Shown in pieces: positions 43,901-58,900 of a stretch of 64,000 nt of DNA. Position numbers and translations under genes: made by a program. Numbering within the stretch: position 1 is the stretch's first letter; each line of letters begins with the position of its first letter. Under the pieces are notes generated by a model. The model was not told the origin of the DNA. It saw only the letters and a list, made by a program, of their open reading frames with translations, and ran no database searches. Source of the DNA: Ascaris suum (Eukaryota; Nematoda; Chromadorea; Rhabditida; Ascarididae); contig CM024175.1 of NCBI GenBank assembly GCA_013433145.1, positions 4,572,516 through 4,636,515 on the forward strand. Reading direction: 5' to 3'.

Positions 43901-46900
43901 ATCGGTTGTGCATTGCATTCGAATCGAAAAATTGAGTCCTTCTCAAAATGAATTTCATAGTCATCGTTCATCATAATGTCTTCGCAGTTTAAAAAGCGAT
44001 TTACATAAGCGGTTGGTTCGAATAAAATACAGATATATTGTGGCGCATGCGTTAGTTTCCGGCACTTAATTTGAGCTGTTGATCTTGTTGGTAGAATTCC
44101 AAATACACAAATGTGACATTCTTTGCGACGTTCTTTTCCATTTGTTTAAGTATTATGGTGTTTTCTTTTCGTTTGTCGCGCTTGTAGGAAGAGGAAGAAG
44201 ATCAGGACGAGTTAAAGGAGAAGGTGCAAGAAACTGAGACGGAAAAAGAGAAAGAGGAAGAAAAGCATGAAGAGAAGGAAGAAGGAGAAGGAACTTCGGC
44301 CGTGCGGAAAAGTGGTGTCAAGAAAAAGAAAAGAACCGTACCTAACGCCGAACAACTGCAAAAGGTTTGCTAGCCACCGTACTATTACTTGACTATTTTC
44401 TGTTAATGCCGTTAATACAGATGTGAGCGGCGTAAAAAATAATTAAACCTACAATTGCAGGAGGTACTTCACTGGTGGAAGGGCTGAAGTGGTGTAATTG
44501 TCATCATTTATCCCTCCGTTCCCGTGTCGCACTTATGATTTTAACAAATCGGGTCAAAAATGCTGATCCTACTAGCTTACTCTTCAATTTAATATGGTCA
44601 GAGGAAAGAAAATGAAACAGCGTAAAGCAATAAAATTAGCACGTCATTTATACAACACCAGACAGCTGGAAAATCAGCAATAATTTTTTCTTTGTTCTTT
44701 GGTGTAGTATCCAGTCGTATTTGGTAAACGATGTCATTCGAGCAATACTTTGTAGCACTATCCAACGATGGCTCAAATGCTTTGTATAGACTAGAAGGAA
44801 TCCGGTATAGGGCATGAGAGAGGCAAGTTCAGATGTAGGGTCATACTGATTCATTTACTACAGATAGAGCCATTTTTCATTTACAACAATCACTGCACTA
44901 AAAAAATGTTAGCATCGTACAGAAAAAAAGCGATGATACAAGAATAACCTGCAGCAACATGCAAGATAGCGCTGAGATATACAGTCGTTAAAATATATGA
45001 TAAGGTTTAACAGCATCAGATTTCTGGGGAAAACTTAAATTGGATGAGAGTTTAGACTTTGGCACGTCTTCTTGAAAAGATGCAGGAAATTGGTGGCGTG
45101 GATTTATTACCACAATATCTAGATTTCATCTCACGTCTTTAGTGATCAGTGCTACTGCACGACTTTTTTATTATTAACATTAGTGGCTGTGATATCACTG
45201 GCTCACTGGCTCTAATACACAAGCGTCAACGATGTGAGTCGATTAACTGACGTTTCTCAAGTGTTTCGTTCTTTGATTTAAAGCACATTTGTTTGAAGCA
45301 GGCTTCTTGATCTAATCAATCAAAACAAAAAAAAAACAGTCCTCGGTAGTGAAAGCGAAATGCGTTTGTGATATTATAATGCGAAAGATGCGCAAAAATA
45401 TCAAGGAATGGTGATTTCTATTCTCTTGTCATGCCTCGCTTATTTCATGTACCCTTTAGAAATGATACCTCACAGCTGCGCCACATAAACTACACCGACC
45501 TTTGTTATTCAACATAGTGAACATTTTTGTTGTTTGCATCCGTCATGAACAGCCTAAATTTTCCTTTCTAAGGGCATGACAGAGATTGCAAAGTAGATGT
45601 AATAGGAGGCACTTCTTGGGAAGGACAATGCCGATGCGCAGTTAAATCATCTCTACTGCAATGACCTCATATTGTGCACACGTTTCGCTGTGTAATATCA
45701 ACGGATAATGAAACACCTCAAATAATTAATCTTTGAGGGATTTTTGCACTAAAATTCAGTTGCCATGGAACATAAATTTATTTTAAGCGTTGTATCTAAA
45801 TAACAGTTGCAGATTTGCAAACGAAAGAATTGCCCTCCTGCATACGATCACGTCCCTCGAATGGAGCTTCTTAAGCAAAAGCCAGTAAGCTACTGAGCTG
45901 TATCTTCTTCGAAAATGGTCTTCTTTTTTCGCTAACATTCTCAACAAATTGTCATAAACGTACTCACATTTCTTATGAAAAGCGTTGATTTGTTAAATAA
46001 TTATCCATTTTATGGCACATAGAAACGTAAAAGATATTGCTGACGAGAATAGTTGCTCGTTATATGAAATCATTCATTTCACAACAAGAATAGTCTGATT
46101 TGTAAGAGATTTCAAATGAAAAGCTTTGAATGATTCTCGAAATCTATGCAATTGTGCCTTTATTTAGTTGCCGATAAGTAAATAAATTTTCTACGCGTAA
46201 CATGTCTAGCATTTAGTTGTTTGCAGCAGTCAACATTATCACATCGTAACAAACGTTATGTGGTGAGACCTACAGAGGAAGAGGATTTGGTTGATTTCGA
46301 CGAGTTTGAGGACGATGAAGAGGAAGAAGAGCAAAACGTCGAGGACGAGGATGAACAATTGGAAGATCTCAATGAAATAGCCGCCATTAAAAAAGGGAGG
46401 TCCGAAATTGGCGAGTAAATCACTTTAGGTTTCCAGTAAATATTGCGGTATATCAAAAAGCCGAATTTCAGTCAACCTTGAACGATATATTAAAGAGGAA
46501 ACGTGGAGGAAAAGCGAGAGAAACTCTTATAAAAAACATTAACACTCTTTCTTGATCTCTATAAAGAGAGTGAAAGTGGAGTGAGCATAAGACTCTCCCT
46601 AGAGCATTCCTGTGCGAATAGACACAATTTCCCGTCGTTCCTTATTGGAGAAATTGTAAGGATAAAAGCACCTAAGATTCAAGTGACTTTGAAATGACCG
46701 TGTTAATGGGTGCTTTAAACGGTGCATTTTAGAACAGATTTGAGGATATGTGCTAAGCGGTGGTGATAGATAAGCATAAAAGCCTTCATTCAGCGATATG
46801 TTACTTCGATAGTCGAGAAATCAGCTATCTCATTATTCACTGTGCTATTTTCTTGTTTCTGCTAATTTTGCGAACGAAGATTTTGTCTCTTGGTGTGAAT

Positions 46901-49900
46901 GTGTCTATTTTTCTGTACGATAGTTCAAAGTGATCAACTGAAGTGCTTAAAAAAGAACTGTAATGAGAGCAACCTAAGTTGGAAACAGCGTCGAGAATTC
47001 AATTTCGTTGAGGTTGATTGTTTACTCGACCGCCGAGCTGCTGTGGATTTTTTAAGTCAAAATGCTCTTAAATCTATAGAATAAAATAAGCAATCTTTTA
47101 GGAGTCATTATAGAACGCAATGTTGTTTGGAAAGTGTTATAAGTCGGACTGTATTCAAAGGGCTCCATGCTTGCCCACTTCGCTAAACAGTTATTCCTTT
47201 TATGCTTATCGAATTCACTAGCTTTAAGGTGAACCGCCGGTTTTGCACTAACGAAATATATTCAAAAAAGAGCTTTAGACTGGAGAAAACAAAAACACGG
47301 TCAACAAAACCATGCAAACTTTGCAGTTTGAACGCTCGAGCTGCATATAAGCGACGTGCGATAACGAATCGTGATGATCATCGCTTTAGAGATCAGCTGG
47401 ACAAAGCGGATTACCTCGTCGAAAAGGTCAGTAGTAGGTCAAGAAGGAAGAGACGGCTGAAATGAATTTTTAATAACTCTAGAAATGTGACGGCAATTCA
47501 GGGGTTACGTTCTTTGCTCAACTCTATGTTCTCCCCACACAGTTATGCACGTTAGCCGTTGCAACTGCTTGTGTTACTCGCGCTTTAAAATGACCTTAAC
47601 CCTGCAGTATTCTGTTCGATTGTAACTGAACCTATATTATTCCAGATGTTTTGCATGCTTTCTTTGTATATTGTGCATAATATGAACTGTGTGATACTGA
47701 GTTCAGTCGAGCAACATCCTCGACCAGCACATATCCATCGTCCCAGGCATTGAGTGTTCACTCACTAACGGCCTTCGCAATGGAGATGTCTGCTTAGGTG
47801 TTGTTGATCCGTTTCATCAGTCGTTGACAGGGATGCATAATATTGCCCGTTAGGTTCTCTTTAGAAGCATGGTTGTGTTGTCTATTAGATTCTGTTTCGA
47901 AATGTTCGAGAGATCCCTACGAGCCATGGACATATTTGCGGTCACAGGTGCGTTATTTTCATCTTTATTTTAAAAGAGAGGAGGGAATTTCACATGCTAT
48001 CGCACTTGATTTGTAATGCTTTGAATTTTTGAGTTATTGCCATAGCAATGGGACAACTCCACCTATACGTTTTGTTGTATTATGAGAAAAATGACTGAAA
48101 TCGAAGCTCGTTTAGGAGGTTGTTTCGTCACACATATCAATACATCTGACAATCTACTTCGAAGGGTCAAGCATTAATTGGGGTACGTTGAGCGGGGAGG
48201 TGAACAGCGTTGCGGTGTCCTTCCTGAAATAGTTTTCGTTCCTATCTTTTTCGATTTATTCCACTTTCTCACAATGACCAAGGAACTGTAGCCAAACATA
48301 TGGAAATCCATGCAATCCGAATGCTTCAAGAAATCCTAGTGTTGCTTTAGAATACGTTCGGAAGAGAATCACTCATGCAAACGGATCGGTACAGTGGCGC
48401 CTGGTTTTCGGATCTTGGCACAATGCTTCTTCCCCTCAAAATTCAAATGCCGTTTTAGTCTTTAGAAAAGTAGTACATGTTTGTGTCTTTCGAAGATATC
48501 AATTTCGTTTTATTTCGTTATGTTTGCTGTTCCTCTTTTTGTTATTATTTATAGTGCGATGAAAAAGTGAAAGTGCTGGAAATTGTCTTTGTTCGTGATG
48601 TTCGTCATCTTCTTTTACGCCTTTATTATTTAGCCTTCAAGCAATGCATCTTTTAACACACTTGTGCGCAACGTTCTTACAGCCTTGCTTTGTTGTGTTT
48701 GGGGGGAATGATTCGTTCTGGGAAATTGATGTTGGCGGGAAGCGGAAAAAAGGAATGGAGAATTGCGAAAATATTAAAATTCCAGAAAAACTTCCACTAA
48801 CGATAGAATGAGTTTCTTTCTAATAAAGCGCTCTCTTAGGATTGATGCAGCGCAAACAATAATCAGAAGAAAATCCTCGAAGAAGATTCCCCGAAGTCCT
48901 CGAAGCCCCATTCGAGGATCAATCAAATTCGTTGCCTCTGGACGCAATATCGTTTTTCTCTAACACTTACAGGCTTTTTCAAATTTTCAACTGTCCTGTT
49001 CGCTAAATCATCATTGTTTTGCTTGTAAATAATGATATGCATTTGCGTAGCTGTTATTTTAATTATGAGTTCTAATTTTTGAATAAAGTTCTGTGTTTCA
49101 ACTTTCTTTTTTTGTGTCACCTAACAACGAATGCATAGAAGCATGCAAGAACTTTCATTTTATGTGTCATTGAAAGTCTCGTTAGCGCCCATAAGCTTCT
49201 CGTTTGGATCGCTCACCATTCGGGTAAATCTTTTCTGCGCAAATTGGAACAACGCTATTAAAGCAATTTTGTGTAGACGGAAGAACCAAAGAAAAAAGGA
49301 CCCCGAAGTTTCTCTGCTTTTTTACGCCCGGTTTAATAAACCGTTAAGCGATCAAAGTACACAGGATTCGTGAGGGAGTTTACTGCATCTAGAGTGCGTG
49401 TCACATTGCTTTTACTTCAAAAAGGCGCAGCTTCCGCAAGGACAAAATTGACCCCTCCTATCGAGGGCGATTAACCATCTTGCATATTACGGTGAATGGC
49501 GACTACAAAATTGTCCATTACCGTCGTAGGATGACGGGACACACAGAATGGCTGTAAGGATGTAGGGTCCCTGCTTTGGCTCTTTATCATGAATTTGTCG
49601 TTGGACGATTCGCAAACTCCTTTTTCGAGGCTCGATCAGATGCTGTGTAATCTGGCAAAAAGACATGAGGTTGAGGCTTTTGTTAAGCCCAAAAAATCAA
49701 CAGAAGGGGATAAGACAACGGCACAAATAGTGCCACCTCCGCGCCAACTAGCACCAAGCATTCCTCACGCCCGAGCTACTTCTTGGCCCGACATCGCACC
49801 GTTGCTGTCCGAACTGACCCTCGCAAGGACCGCACCTCACGTCAGAAACTAGAAGTACACTGGCCCCTGTAACCAAACACGCTGTTTTATATGCACCGAC

Positions 49901-52900
49901 CTTGTCTCAAGGCATTTGTAGAGAGTTTACTCTGTCTTATGGTCACCGCTTCTTTTCTCTGCACGAAAGCAGTTGATCAGCAATTTATCGACCACTCCTT
50001 ACATGAGGGGGTGCCTTTTCATATGTGCTTTGCTGTAATCTGGACGAAAGTTTCTCGAAAGGACAGGGTCTTTGGGTGGAGAAGTTTGCCTCCATGGCGA
50101 TTCGGTCGTTCGGAAAGATCTTGAAGGTTTCGCTCACAAGGATAGGAGGGAATGAGCTAATTTTTATCTCGGCGAAAGTCTCTGCTGCCGGAAATGTTGG
50201 GAAACCTTCGTGCAAACGTCGATTTTTCTCTCTTGCCGAAAACCGGCAAGCGAAGCGTTTGATCAAGTTCGGATTTTGGAAAAGAAAGAAGACTTCAACA
50301 GCTAATAAATGAAGTATCTTTGCAATTTGTCAGGGAAAGAGCGAGGAAATAGCCTTAATAAATGCCAATTTTTTTGAGCAATAGATTTCATTTCAGAAAT
50401 ATCGTTCTTGACCACGGTGGGTGGGGAATTTTTATCCTTCAAATCTCGCACTCCGATACGGCCACATGTTGAGAAACTGAGGAGTGCTGTCTTTAATTCT
50501 TCGCTGTAGGATAAAAGTTTGCAGCGAGAATTATGTTTGAAGTTAATTGCATGTAGAAAGTGGCAGTGAACTAAAAGCGAAAAAATCATCTCTCACGAAC
50601 GGCTAATGGAGGCAAAACTTATTGAAACAGAGTATCTGCCGACAGATTACAGGCGAGAATATTCAGGTGACGTCAAATTAGGGTTAGAAGGTTCATTTGT
50701 ACGATATCAGATACTTTCTTTCCATCTTTAGAAATGAACTGTTCGCCCAGCTAGTGACGAGTTATGCACAGAAACTACGTGCGATGTGACGCATCAATTC
50801 ACAAGTGTAGTTTCTGCTGCAACTGTGCTCGAAGTCGGTTGATAACTTGGCCACGATGCTTTGTCGAATAGTATGCGCCTACGCTAATCCCATCACTAAA
50901 CTGCTAGTAGCGTTGTCGTTAAGAAAAAAAAGCGTTCATTAATACGCAGCGATCTATCAAAATCAGCTAACGAAATGCTCGATCGTTTTCTGCTAGGCAA
51001 TCTGTTATTTGAGCAACGATCCAGATATAGAGTTATATTAAGAAGTTGACACTGCAATGACTAGACGAACATTTGTGACATTTCTCGTCGAAATTAATCA
51101 AAAACTTCGCTGAATTTTTTTGAATATAAAACATTCCTCCTAATTTATGATTGCAATCAAGTGGACATTCCAGTGAGAGAGGCGCGTGCAAAGCTTCCGA
51201 AAACTTTCTTGTTGCAACAACCGGCTTAGTCTAAACGAAAGTGACTTTGAAGTAATAATATAGAGAAATACGTTTCAAACAAACGGACCAAAGCAATCGA
51301 TATAGTCAAATGGTTTAAGTTGTCTGCAATGATAAGCTATATTCAACGTATCGTCTAAATTCCCCACGAATTTTGCCGAAGTGACGATACATAGCGCTCA
51401 CACTGCCGCTGCGAGGTTGGTATCATGCGCCGCCTAAACTGTTAAAGGTTACATCTCGGCTCCGGTTGGTTGGAGCTCGAAAAATTGAGGCTGTTTGAGA
51501 CAGTAAGATATGAGGAACAGTTTATGGAATTTATGTTAGAACATTGCCTTGTATGAACTTTTCATGAATTTCTGCTGTTACCCGACGATGCGGATTAAGG
51601 TTAAGGGATTTAAATGAGAACGAATTTCGAACTTCAAAAATGAAAGCGTAATGATCTTTGATGAGAGAACGGTTGTTTCAGCATGATTATCGCGGCGCGT
51701 TCGCTATATTTGACGATATTCTTCGCCACAACCCGGACAGTCCTCGGGCACACTTCGGTAAAGCGCGAGCGTTTGACATACGAAGCGAAATGGATGCAGA
51801 TAAAACATACCTGGATATGGCCATTAATGAATATCAAGAGGTCCTAGATTGTGATGACACACCCGATGCTCTCTTCAGGTACTGTTTCTATTCAGTCATT
51901 GACGAATATCAAATATTTCTCAGGCTGCTGCCAAAGTAGCCGCAGTTTTTATTAACTTCCTATTGAATTGCAGATAGCTAAAGACATCCGTCCATATAGC
52001 ATCGTAGTCTGCTGCATAGTTTTGTTGAAATTACAACTTTCTTCACGTTTACGTGATGAGATTCAAATTCAGTTCATGCAATAGATAGACTGAAGAAATT
52101 GCGTTTTAAATAAAACCACTGCAATATTTTGCTATGAATGAAAGTTGCGCCATCATTCAGCGGTGAATTCATGGGAAGTGAATATGCGCACCTGAATTTA
52201 TCGTGGAAAGGTATGTGAAAATAGAAGAGGAAGTATTCGCGATGAAAACCTTAATTATAAATACAGGCAAGCGGCAAATCGTTTAATTGATCGTGCACGC
52301 TTCCGAGGAGCCCATCATAAGGCACTTATAGCACAACGTTCGCTAATCGATCGTTATCCTGATGAAATCCAACTACAAAACGACTTCGCACTAACTTTCC
52401 TTATGATGGGACGACAAGATGATGCACGCAAACTCTTCGAAGATGTATGCTTTTTATTTATCTCATATAGTTTCCTTGGTCGACTGCCTAGATATCGACA
52501 ATTCCGCAATACGTCACTAAAAATGTCATGAAGTTTGTCATCACTTTTGTCGAAACGCATATAGGGAAATCGAGCACCAATCCGATTTTATAATTTCATC
52601 GCACTTCCGAGGGAATCTTTCAGTTCATTAAAAACAGTATTATGCACTACGGAGTCGGAAGCTTTTATATACCTATTTGCATAAGTAACCCTGAATCCTC
52701 CAATCGGAAAACATATTCTGATATTTTATTAACAATGGACATCCGATAATGTAAGTGAGTTCGTAGAGGAAGCTGATCCCTGAGTCGTCTACCAATTTAT
52801 ACATAATGATAGGTGAAACGAATGCCGAATAGTAACCTTGCAAGGGGAGGTGGCACGATATGAGTTCATATGTTGCGCTCATTTGAGCAACCAATTTCAT

Positions 52901-55900
52901 AAGCTGCTTCAATAAATCCTTCCACTTGTTCTAGTCTTCTTCAAAATGTTCGTTTATCGTAACCAGTGGATTGCAACATTGAAAGAGCGGCCGATGTAAA
53001 GTGCATAGAAATTTTTAAGTCTTTTATTAGCCACCTATATGCAAAATAGGACTTGCTTGCTATTGTCCTTTTCTTTCTTTTCGCAGTGAATATCGGCCTG
53101 CTAACTTTCCTCCAGGAGGGATTTTTTCCATGCGCTGTTTTATTGAGACATAATGTACCCTGCTTGTGAACTATCGCGGTTTTTCTGTAATGGCTTTTAC
53201 TGTCTTACCGTATAGGCTGTAATTTTTCCTCTATCTATGGCTGAAAAATTCCACTTGTTATGGTTATCTCAACTATTTCGGTTCCTTCTCAATTCAGTAG
53301 CCCTCGAAACGTTGAATGGTTTTTAGCTATTTTTTAACGGTCACGGACAGGAGGTTATCACTCAGCAAGTGAGGATACCCGTTTTCACTCATTCTGTATA
53401 GCGATGGAGTGGCGATCACCGAAATTCTGAAGAAAACCATCCAAGTCATTAGCGAACGGGACGATATTTTTAATGATAAGCGAGCAATTGATGAGAAATG
53501 CCAATACCACTCAAAAAATTTCACCGCAATCGTGGAGGAATTTCCCGATAAATTCGACCATTTTAGAGGAGTGAAAACAATAAAAGATTAAATAAAAGTC
53601 CATTTTCAAAGCGCTTTTAAAGGATATGAAAGCTCACCGCAATCGTGGAGCTCCCGAAAGCAGATTATGAAATTGGTTTCATTGTCCCAACGTCCCACAG
53701 TTATAGTTGCCACTTTTTAAATAGCATTTTCTTCATTGATTCGATCACTTCAGCAATTATTTACTGTTTGAAGACATAAAGTTGTTTTTTATGTCTGGTA
53801 GCGATTATTGATCGTATATATCAGCAGTGCTAGAAGCAGTAAAGTTCGCTTCAGAAATATTAAATGAGAATAAATTGAAGGTGCTCCGAATAGATCCAAA
53901 CAATGGCGTTGCACAAGCGTATTACGGTTATCTGATCAAGTTGGACGGTGAGTTGGAGCAAGGCGTCCTCTTCATGAGGAAGGGTCTGCGTGCAGCACGA
54001 GCCGCTATTGCTGATCCCAGGTGCGACATTCAGCTTTGTCGCTTGCGACTGACGTATGTTTAAGAAACTTTCATCAGAGAAACAGAGAGAGAGAGAGGAA
54101 AGCTTAAAGAGAAATCTGACACTTATGGTTTGCTATGTTTCCTACCTTATTAGGAGATCACTTATTAGGACGAAAAAATTGTCTTTTTATAATCGCATGT
54201 TTTAAGGCTTTTGATATAGTAATGATGTGTGAGACGGTTAATGGAATAACAAAGGCGTTTCGGGAATTTTCGGTGGTAAATCGCTAGGTGAGGCTCGAGA
54301 ATTAGAGGCACAGCAAGTCCATACGGATTCCACTTCACATATCCTCTATGTTTTCGTTTCTATCGCTGACGTTATTCGGATGCAAGATAAAATTCCGACT
54401 CAGCAACGATATCGTTTAGTTTTCTTCCTTTTTCAACAAACGTTAGCAGTATTTCAATAAGTGACGTCAGTGACCATTTATCCATTTATTCATTTTTTTT
54501 TCATTTCTTTTTTTGCATATCCTTTTCAAAGGTGAATTGTGGTGATATTATATGTGTGTTTTATGCGTTTATGCTAAGGGGCATAGCTCAAACTCAATTT
54601 CCCTGGAGTAGGAAAGGAATTTTTTTTATTCGGATGCATACTGAAGAGCTAAAAGAACTGTCAAACATTGATCATCTATAGATCTTTTAGCGTTTTATGC
54701 GAGTTTCACTGAGTGGATTATTTAAACTGCGAATCGTGCAAGTGGATCAAAAAAAACCGTACTGAATTATTAGACTCGTCAGTAGGTCTATTTGAATTGG
54801 TTTAAGTCACCCGTTCCCCTCAAACTCAAATCCTGCAGGTCTGTTTTACGGAAAGAGGTTCACATGAACCGTTAAGAAAGAGAAGTTTCTTCGTGTAGAA
54901 CTTTCTCGGTTTAATTTATCACTGTCAGAGCCATGTTATCTACAAAAATTATTTATTCTTGGTATCTAAATGAATGCCACATCGATCTGTGGAACAATAA
55001 ACGAAATTAAAGTCAATCATTGATAAAAACGGTGATGGAACATTGATGCATGAGGTAATCGAATTCTTGAAATGCTTCATATCCTCTAGCACTAAGAAAT
55101 AATAAAGATAACACTGCTTTCGTTAGATGTGACGGCTGAATCAGGCAGAACAAAGAAATGCTTTTGAAATGTTCTAAGTATAAGTATTTTCTGCTGCTGT
55201 TCAAAAATATTTGTACCACAAAAATTCCCACAACAGCAATAATAGCGCTTGTTCAGTGAAGTCAGGTGAGCGGTGCAAGTCGAGCATTTTGAGGCATTAT
55301 TAACACTCCTCTGAAGGTGCGCTATCCCATAGTTTCATCAGTAACGCTCGTTTAATTGCATATTGTGGGGACAAGAAAGGTGGATCGTTTTTAGCATTTG
55401 AATGCCCTAGGAAGTTCTCACTGAGAGAACCCGAAAATGGCACTTGAAAAATGTTTACACATGAACGAACCTATAAATCCTCTGTCCGTTTCATTTCGCT
55501 CTTTACATGTCTACGTGTATACATTTCTGGCAGATTTATTCTGCTGCAATTCAAATATGGTCAAGCAGCGGATTTTTTTCAGTTCGAATTAGCACATCCA
55601 TTCTATTCCCTAGAAGAGCGTATCATAGGCGTTTTCTCATCGTTTTTATGCACCTTCGCAAATTGTTCTGTAACACTGCATTATGGCGGCGTCGTGTATA
55701 TGTGAATGCCTGCAGATTTGTGTTTCTGTCTGTTCTTCCGCTAGTTTCAGCAGAGAAGAAAATTGGAACTTGAATTAGAAAATCTAACGGGTCAATTTGC
55801 GTCAAAGGATAATATTGTGTACCATAATCCCCACTGATCCAGCAAATGAAACTGGTGGACCAGATGAGCCGGATGTAAAAGCATGCACTGTGCTTGATTT

Positions 55901-58900
55901 TCACATGCTTCTGTTTGTGTTATCTTTTAACGACAGATTCGCCTGGGATCCTACAATGTCAGAGCACTTCCGTGACCCTTTTTAGTTTGTTTTGCAGTGG
56001 AACGTTGCATATTTAGATTCCCCAAGATGATCCTCGCGACATTTCTAACAGATATTGGTTATAATGAACTGTCGAAAAAAACTGTCCAATATGGTTTTGC
56101 CATGCGGAGGTCTGCGTGATGAGGACTCTTCCTGTGTTGGAGGAGGACTGAATGTGTCGGTATCGATACTGCAAAATACTATGCTATCATTCGGCTACTG
56201 ACTCCACCTGATCTCATTATCTATTTAGAACATGGCAGAATTTCGCTTGCTTAAGTTTGTTTTTTGTGTGACCCATGATGTAAACGCCATCACTCAAGAT
56301 GATAGGAAAACGTAGGCGATTCATGCGCCAGTTTGGCGGTGCGTGAAAAAAAAAACCGCCTGCATATATTTCGGCAGACCATCCCTTGGGGTGTGCATCG
56401 ACCATGTTCTGCCTTGAAACTAGCCTGGCTATGCCTTACGAGGCAGGGGAAGAGGAGGAGGGGGCAGCGCTTATCTTCGTCCATGCACTTCGTTTAGAAC
56501 TTTGATCTGATCTGTAGCGTTTTCCGACTCGTTCTGCAGGCTATACTTCCTCTGGAGCTTGGCCACAACATTTTCCGCGGGCGTTTCCCCTAGATGCTAT
56601 TTCCAACTCTCTGTTCGTCACCAATCCATTTTTGCTCAAATCCATCGTTTTGTATGAAAAAATGGCATTTAACTTTGCGGTACTTTCATATGACGCAGAC
56701 GCCATGATTCTGGGTCAAAACTCGTTCTTCGTGCAATGAATCAAGTCAAAAAAGAAATTGTTAGGCTTTTAGAAGCAAAAAGTAATGTAGTACAAATCGG
56801 TTATGAAGGAAATCGTGTGCGATCCTATGTAATTTAGTTTTTGCGAAGATAATCAATAATATAGTAAGCAGGTAGTTTAGTCGCGTTTTAAGAAACGACA
56901 TAATGAGCTGTAGAAACTTGAGCATTAAAAACCTCGCTGATGTCGAATAATTCAGCAAACTTTCGTTGAGTTTTGTTGAATTTGTCTCGAATTTCAGGTT
57001 TTACTACCATCTCGGTGATGCTCTTTCAAGGCTTGGACGCAAGGAAGAAGTAAGTGCCTCAGAAGCTTTTAATAACATTACAAGGTAGTGCAAACCATTT
57101 TATTTTGTTTCTTTAGTAAAAGGTCCAAACCTATTTGTTCTGGTTCCTTCTAAGTATAAATAAGACGTGCGTCGAGGACTACCATGGTTCAGAAAAAGAG
57201 TCCACCATAAGATTCAAGAACCTTGATCGAACACAGAGACTCAGTAGGATGGATGACGAACTTCATCGTTTCAATTCTTTCTTACACAGTTTGTTATTAG
57301 ATGCAAGAAACGTTTGTGCCTCATTTCATTCTTCTTTCAGGCATACGAAGTATACAGTGTAGGTGCTAAAATTGGTCTCTTCTTATCCCCGTATCAAAGA
57401 TCTCTCTACAACTATTATGGCCTAACTGCGAGACCGTGGTGGTCGCTTGAACAGACAACTTATGCGAGACATTTAAAGGTAGAGGTTGAATTTACATTTG
57501 GATGCGATGCAATAAACCTCCTCATTTTGTGTGCTTGAATTTACGACCGAATTAATAACGCTTTTCAAACAAATATTGAGAAGTGATGCGAAACATGAAA
57601 GTTTCATTTCACCGGTCAGAACACCTAGCACCTCTGACATGCCTGTAGATGAGTGGACGGTTATATTTCATTATCACTAGAGTTCAAGAAGTTCCTCTGA
57701 ACCTTTTCAAATACTCGATGAACGCCTATAGTCATATTCGATCATAATGTGCAAAGTTGTAGCATAAACCTGAGGTGTTGCTAAGCGTATAGTATAGTTT
57801 AGTTCGAAGAATCAACCATAGCCACAGAGAATTATTTTCTTCCTGAAACCTTCACGTACTGAAACCTTCATCGAATGAAAGTGTTTTTGCATTTACCGAC
57901 ATTCAGTGCATCCATCTATTAACATCGCCCTCATGTGCTCAAAATGCAATGAGCACATACAGTTACTTAATTTGGCAACGTTTTCAATGATAATTCCACT
58001 TTTTGATTACCAAATTAGTGCAATCGAAAGAGTTGTACCTTTGCAATAATAGTGTGCTACCCAGTTCCTTATTAAATTACAGAACGTTGAAAGACAATGG
58101 ACCATTATGCGTGAGGAGGCATTACGTGTGTTGGAAACGAATCCGGCTCTCTACATCGCAGAGAACGAGCATCTAACCATTGGAGGACAATGGTTAGCGT
58201 ATAATCTTTATTATGGCGGTGTATGGAACAGTAGCAACTGTCGCAAAACGCCAAAAACTTGCGATATTCTTGCCGAATTTAAAGAATCGTCGAACAGCTC
58301 TAAAAGTCAAGTGAGTGATTGCCTTTATTCAACTTGTTCATTACTGATTTATTATTATTATTTTGAAATGATCGATCATACTCTACGAATATTGTTCTCC
58401 ACACATCAGCATAAATGAAGTAAGGTTGGATGTTTGTGAGAACAAAATCCAAATTGATTCAATGCAAAGCGTGCAGAATTAACTGACACCCAATATCATT
58501 TTTATTATTTCCGTTTAGCATATATCGGTTTTTTCGTTCACATCGAAGAAATGTATGCTGGCACTTTGTAAACATGGATTGAATTTGGCAAATGCAATAG
58601 CTGCACGAGCATCTGTTCCAACCGTGTTTCCTTGCTGCATTTAAAAAGGACAATAATACAAGTTCATACTTGTGCAAAGTGTTTGTGTAGAATGTGTTTT
58701 TCCGTGCGCCTGCCTGTATATTGTGAAGCAAGAATTGGAGCTTTAGCCTGTAGAGTCTACACCGTAAACACCACATGCTAGCCCTCACATTGCTCCAATG
58801 TCTTCTGAGAGGATTTTCGATGTTTAGATGCAGCCTGCAACTGGCCAGATCACCCTTTGCATCACTCGAGTTCGCATTTTGCAATTGACAGCGATGAAAA

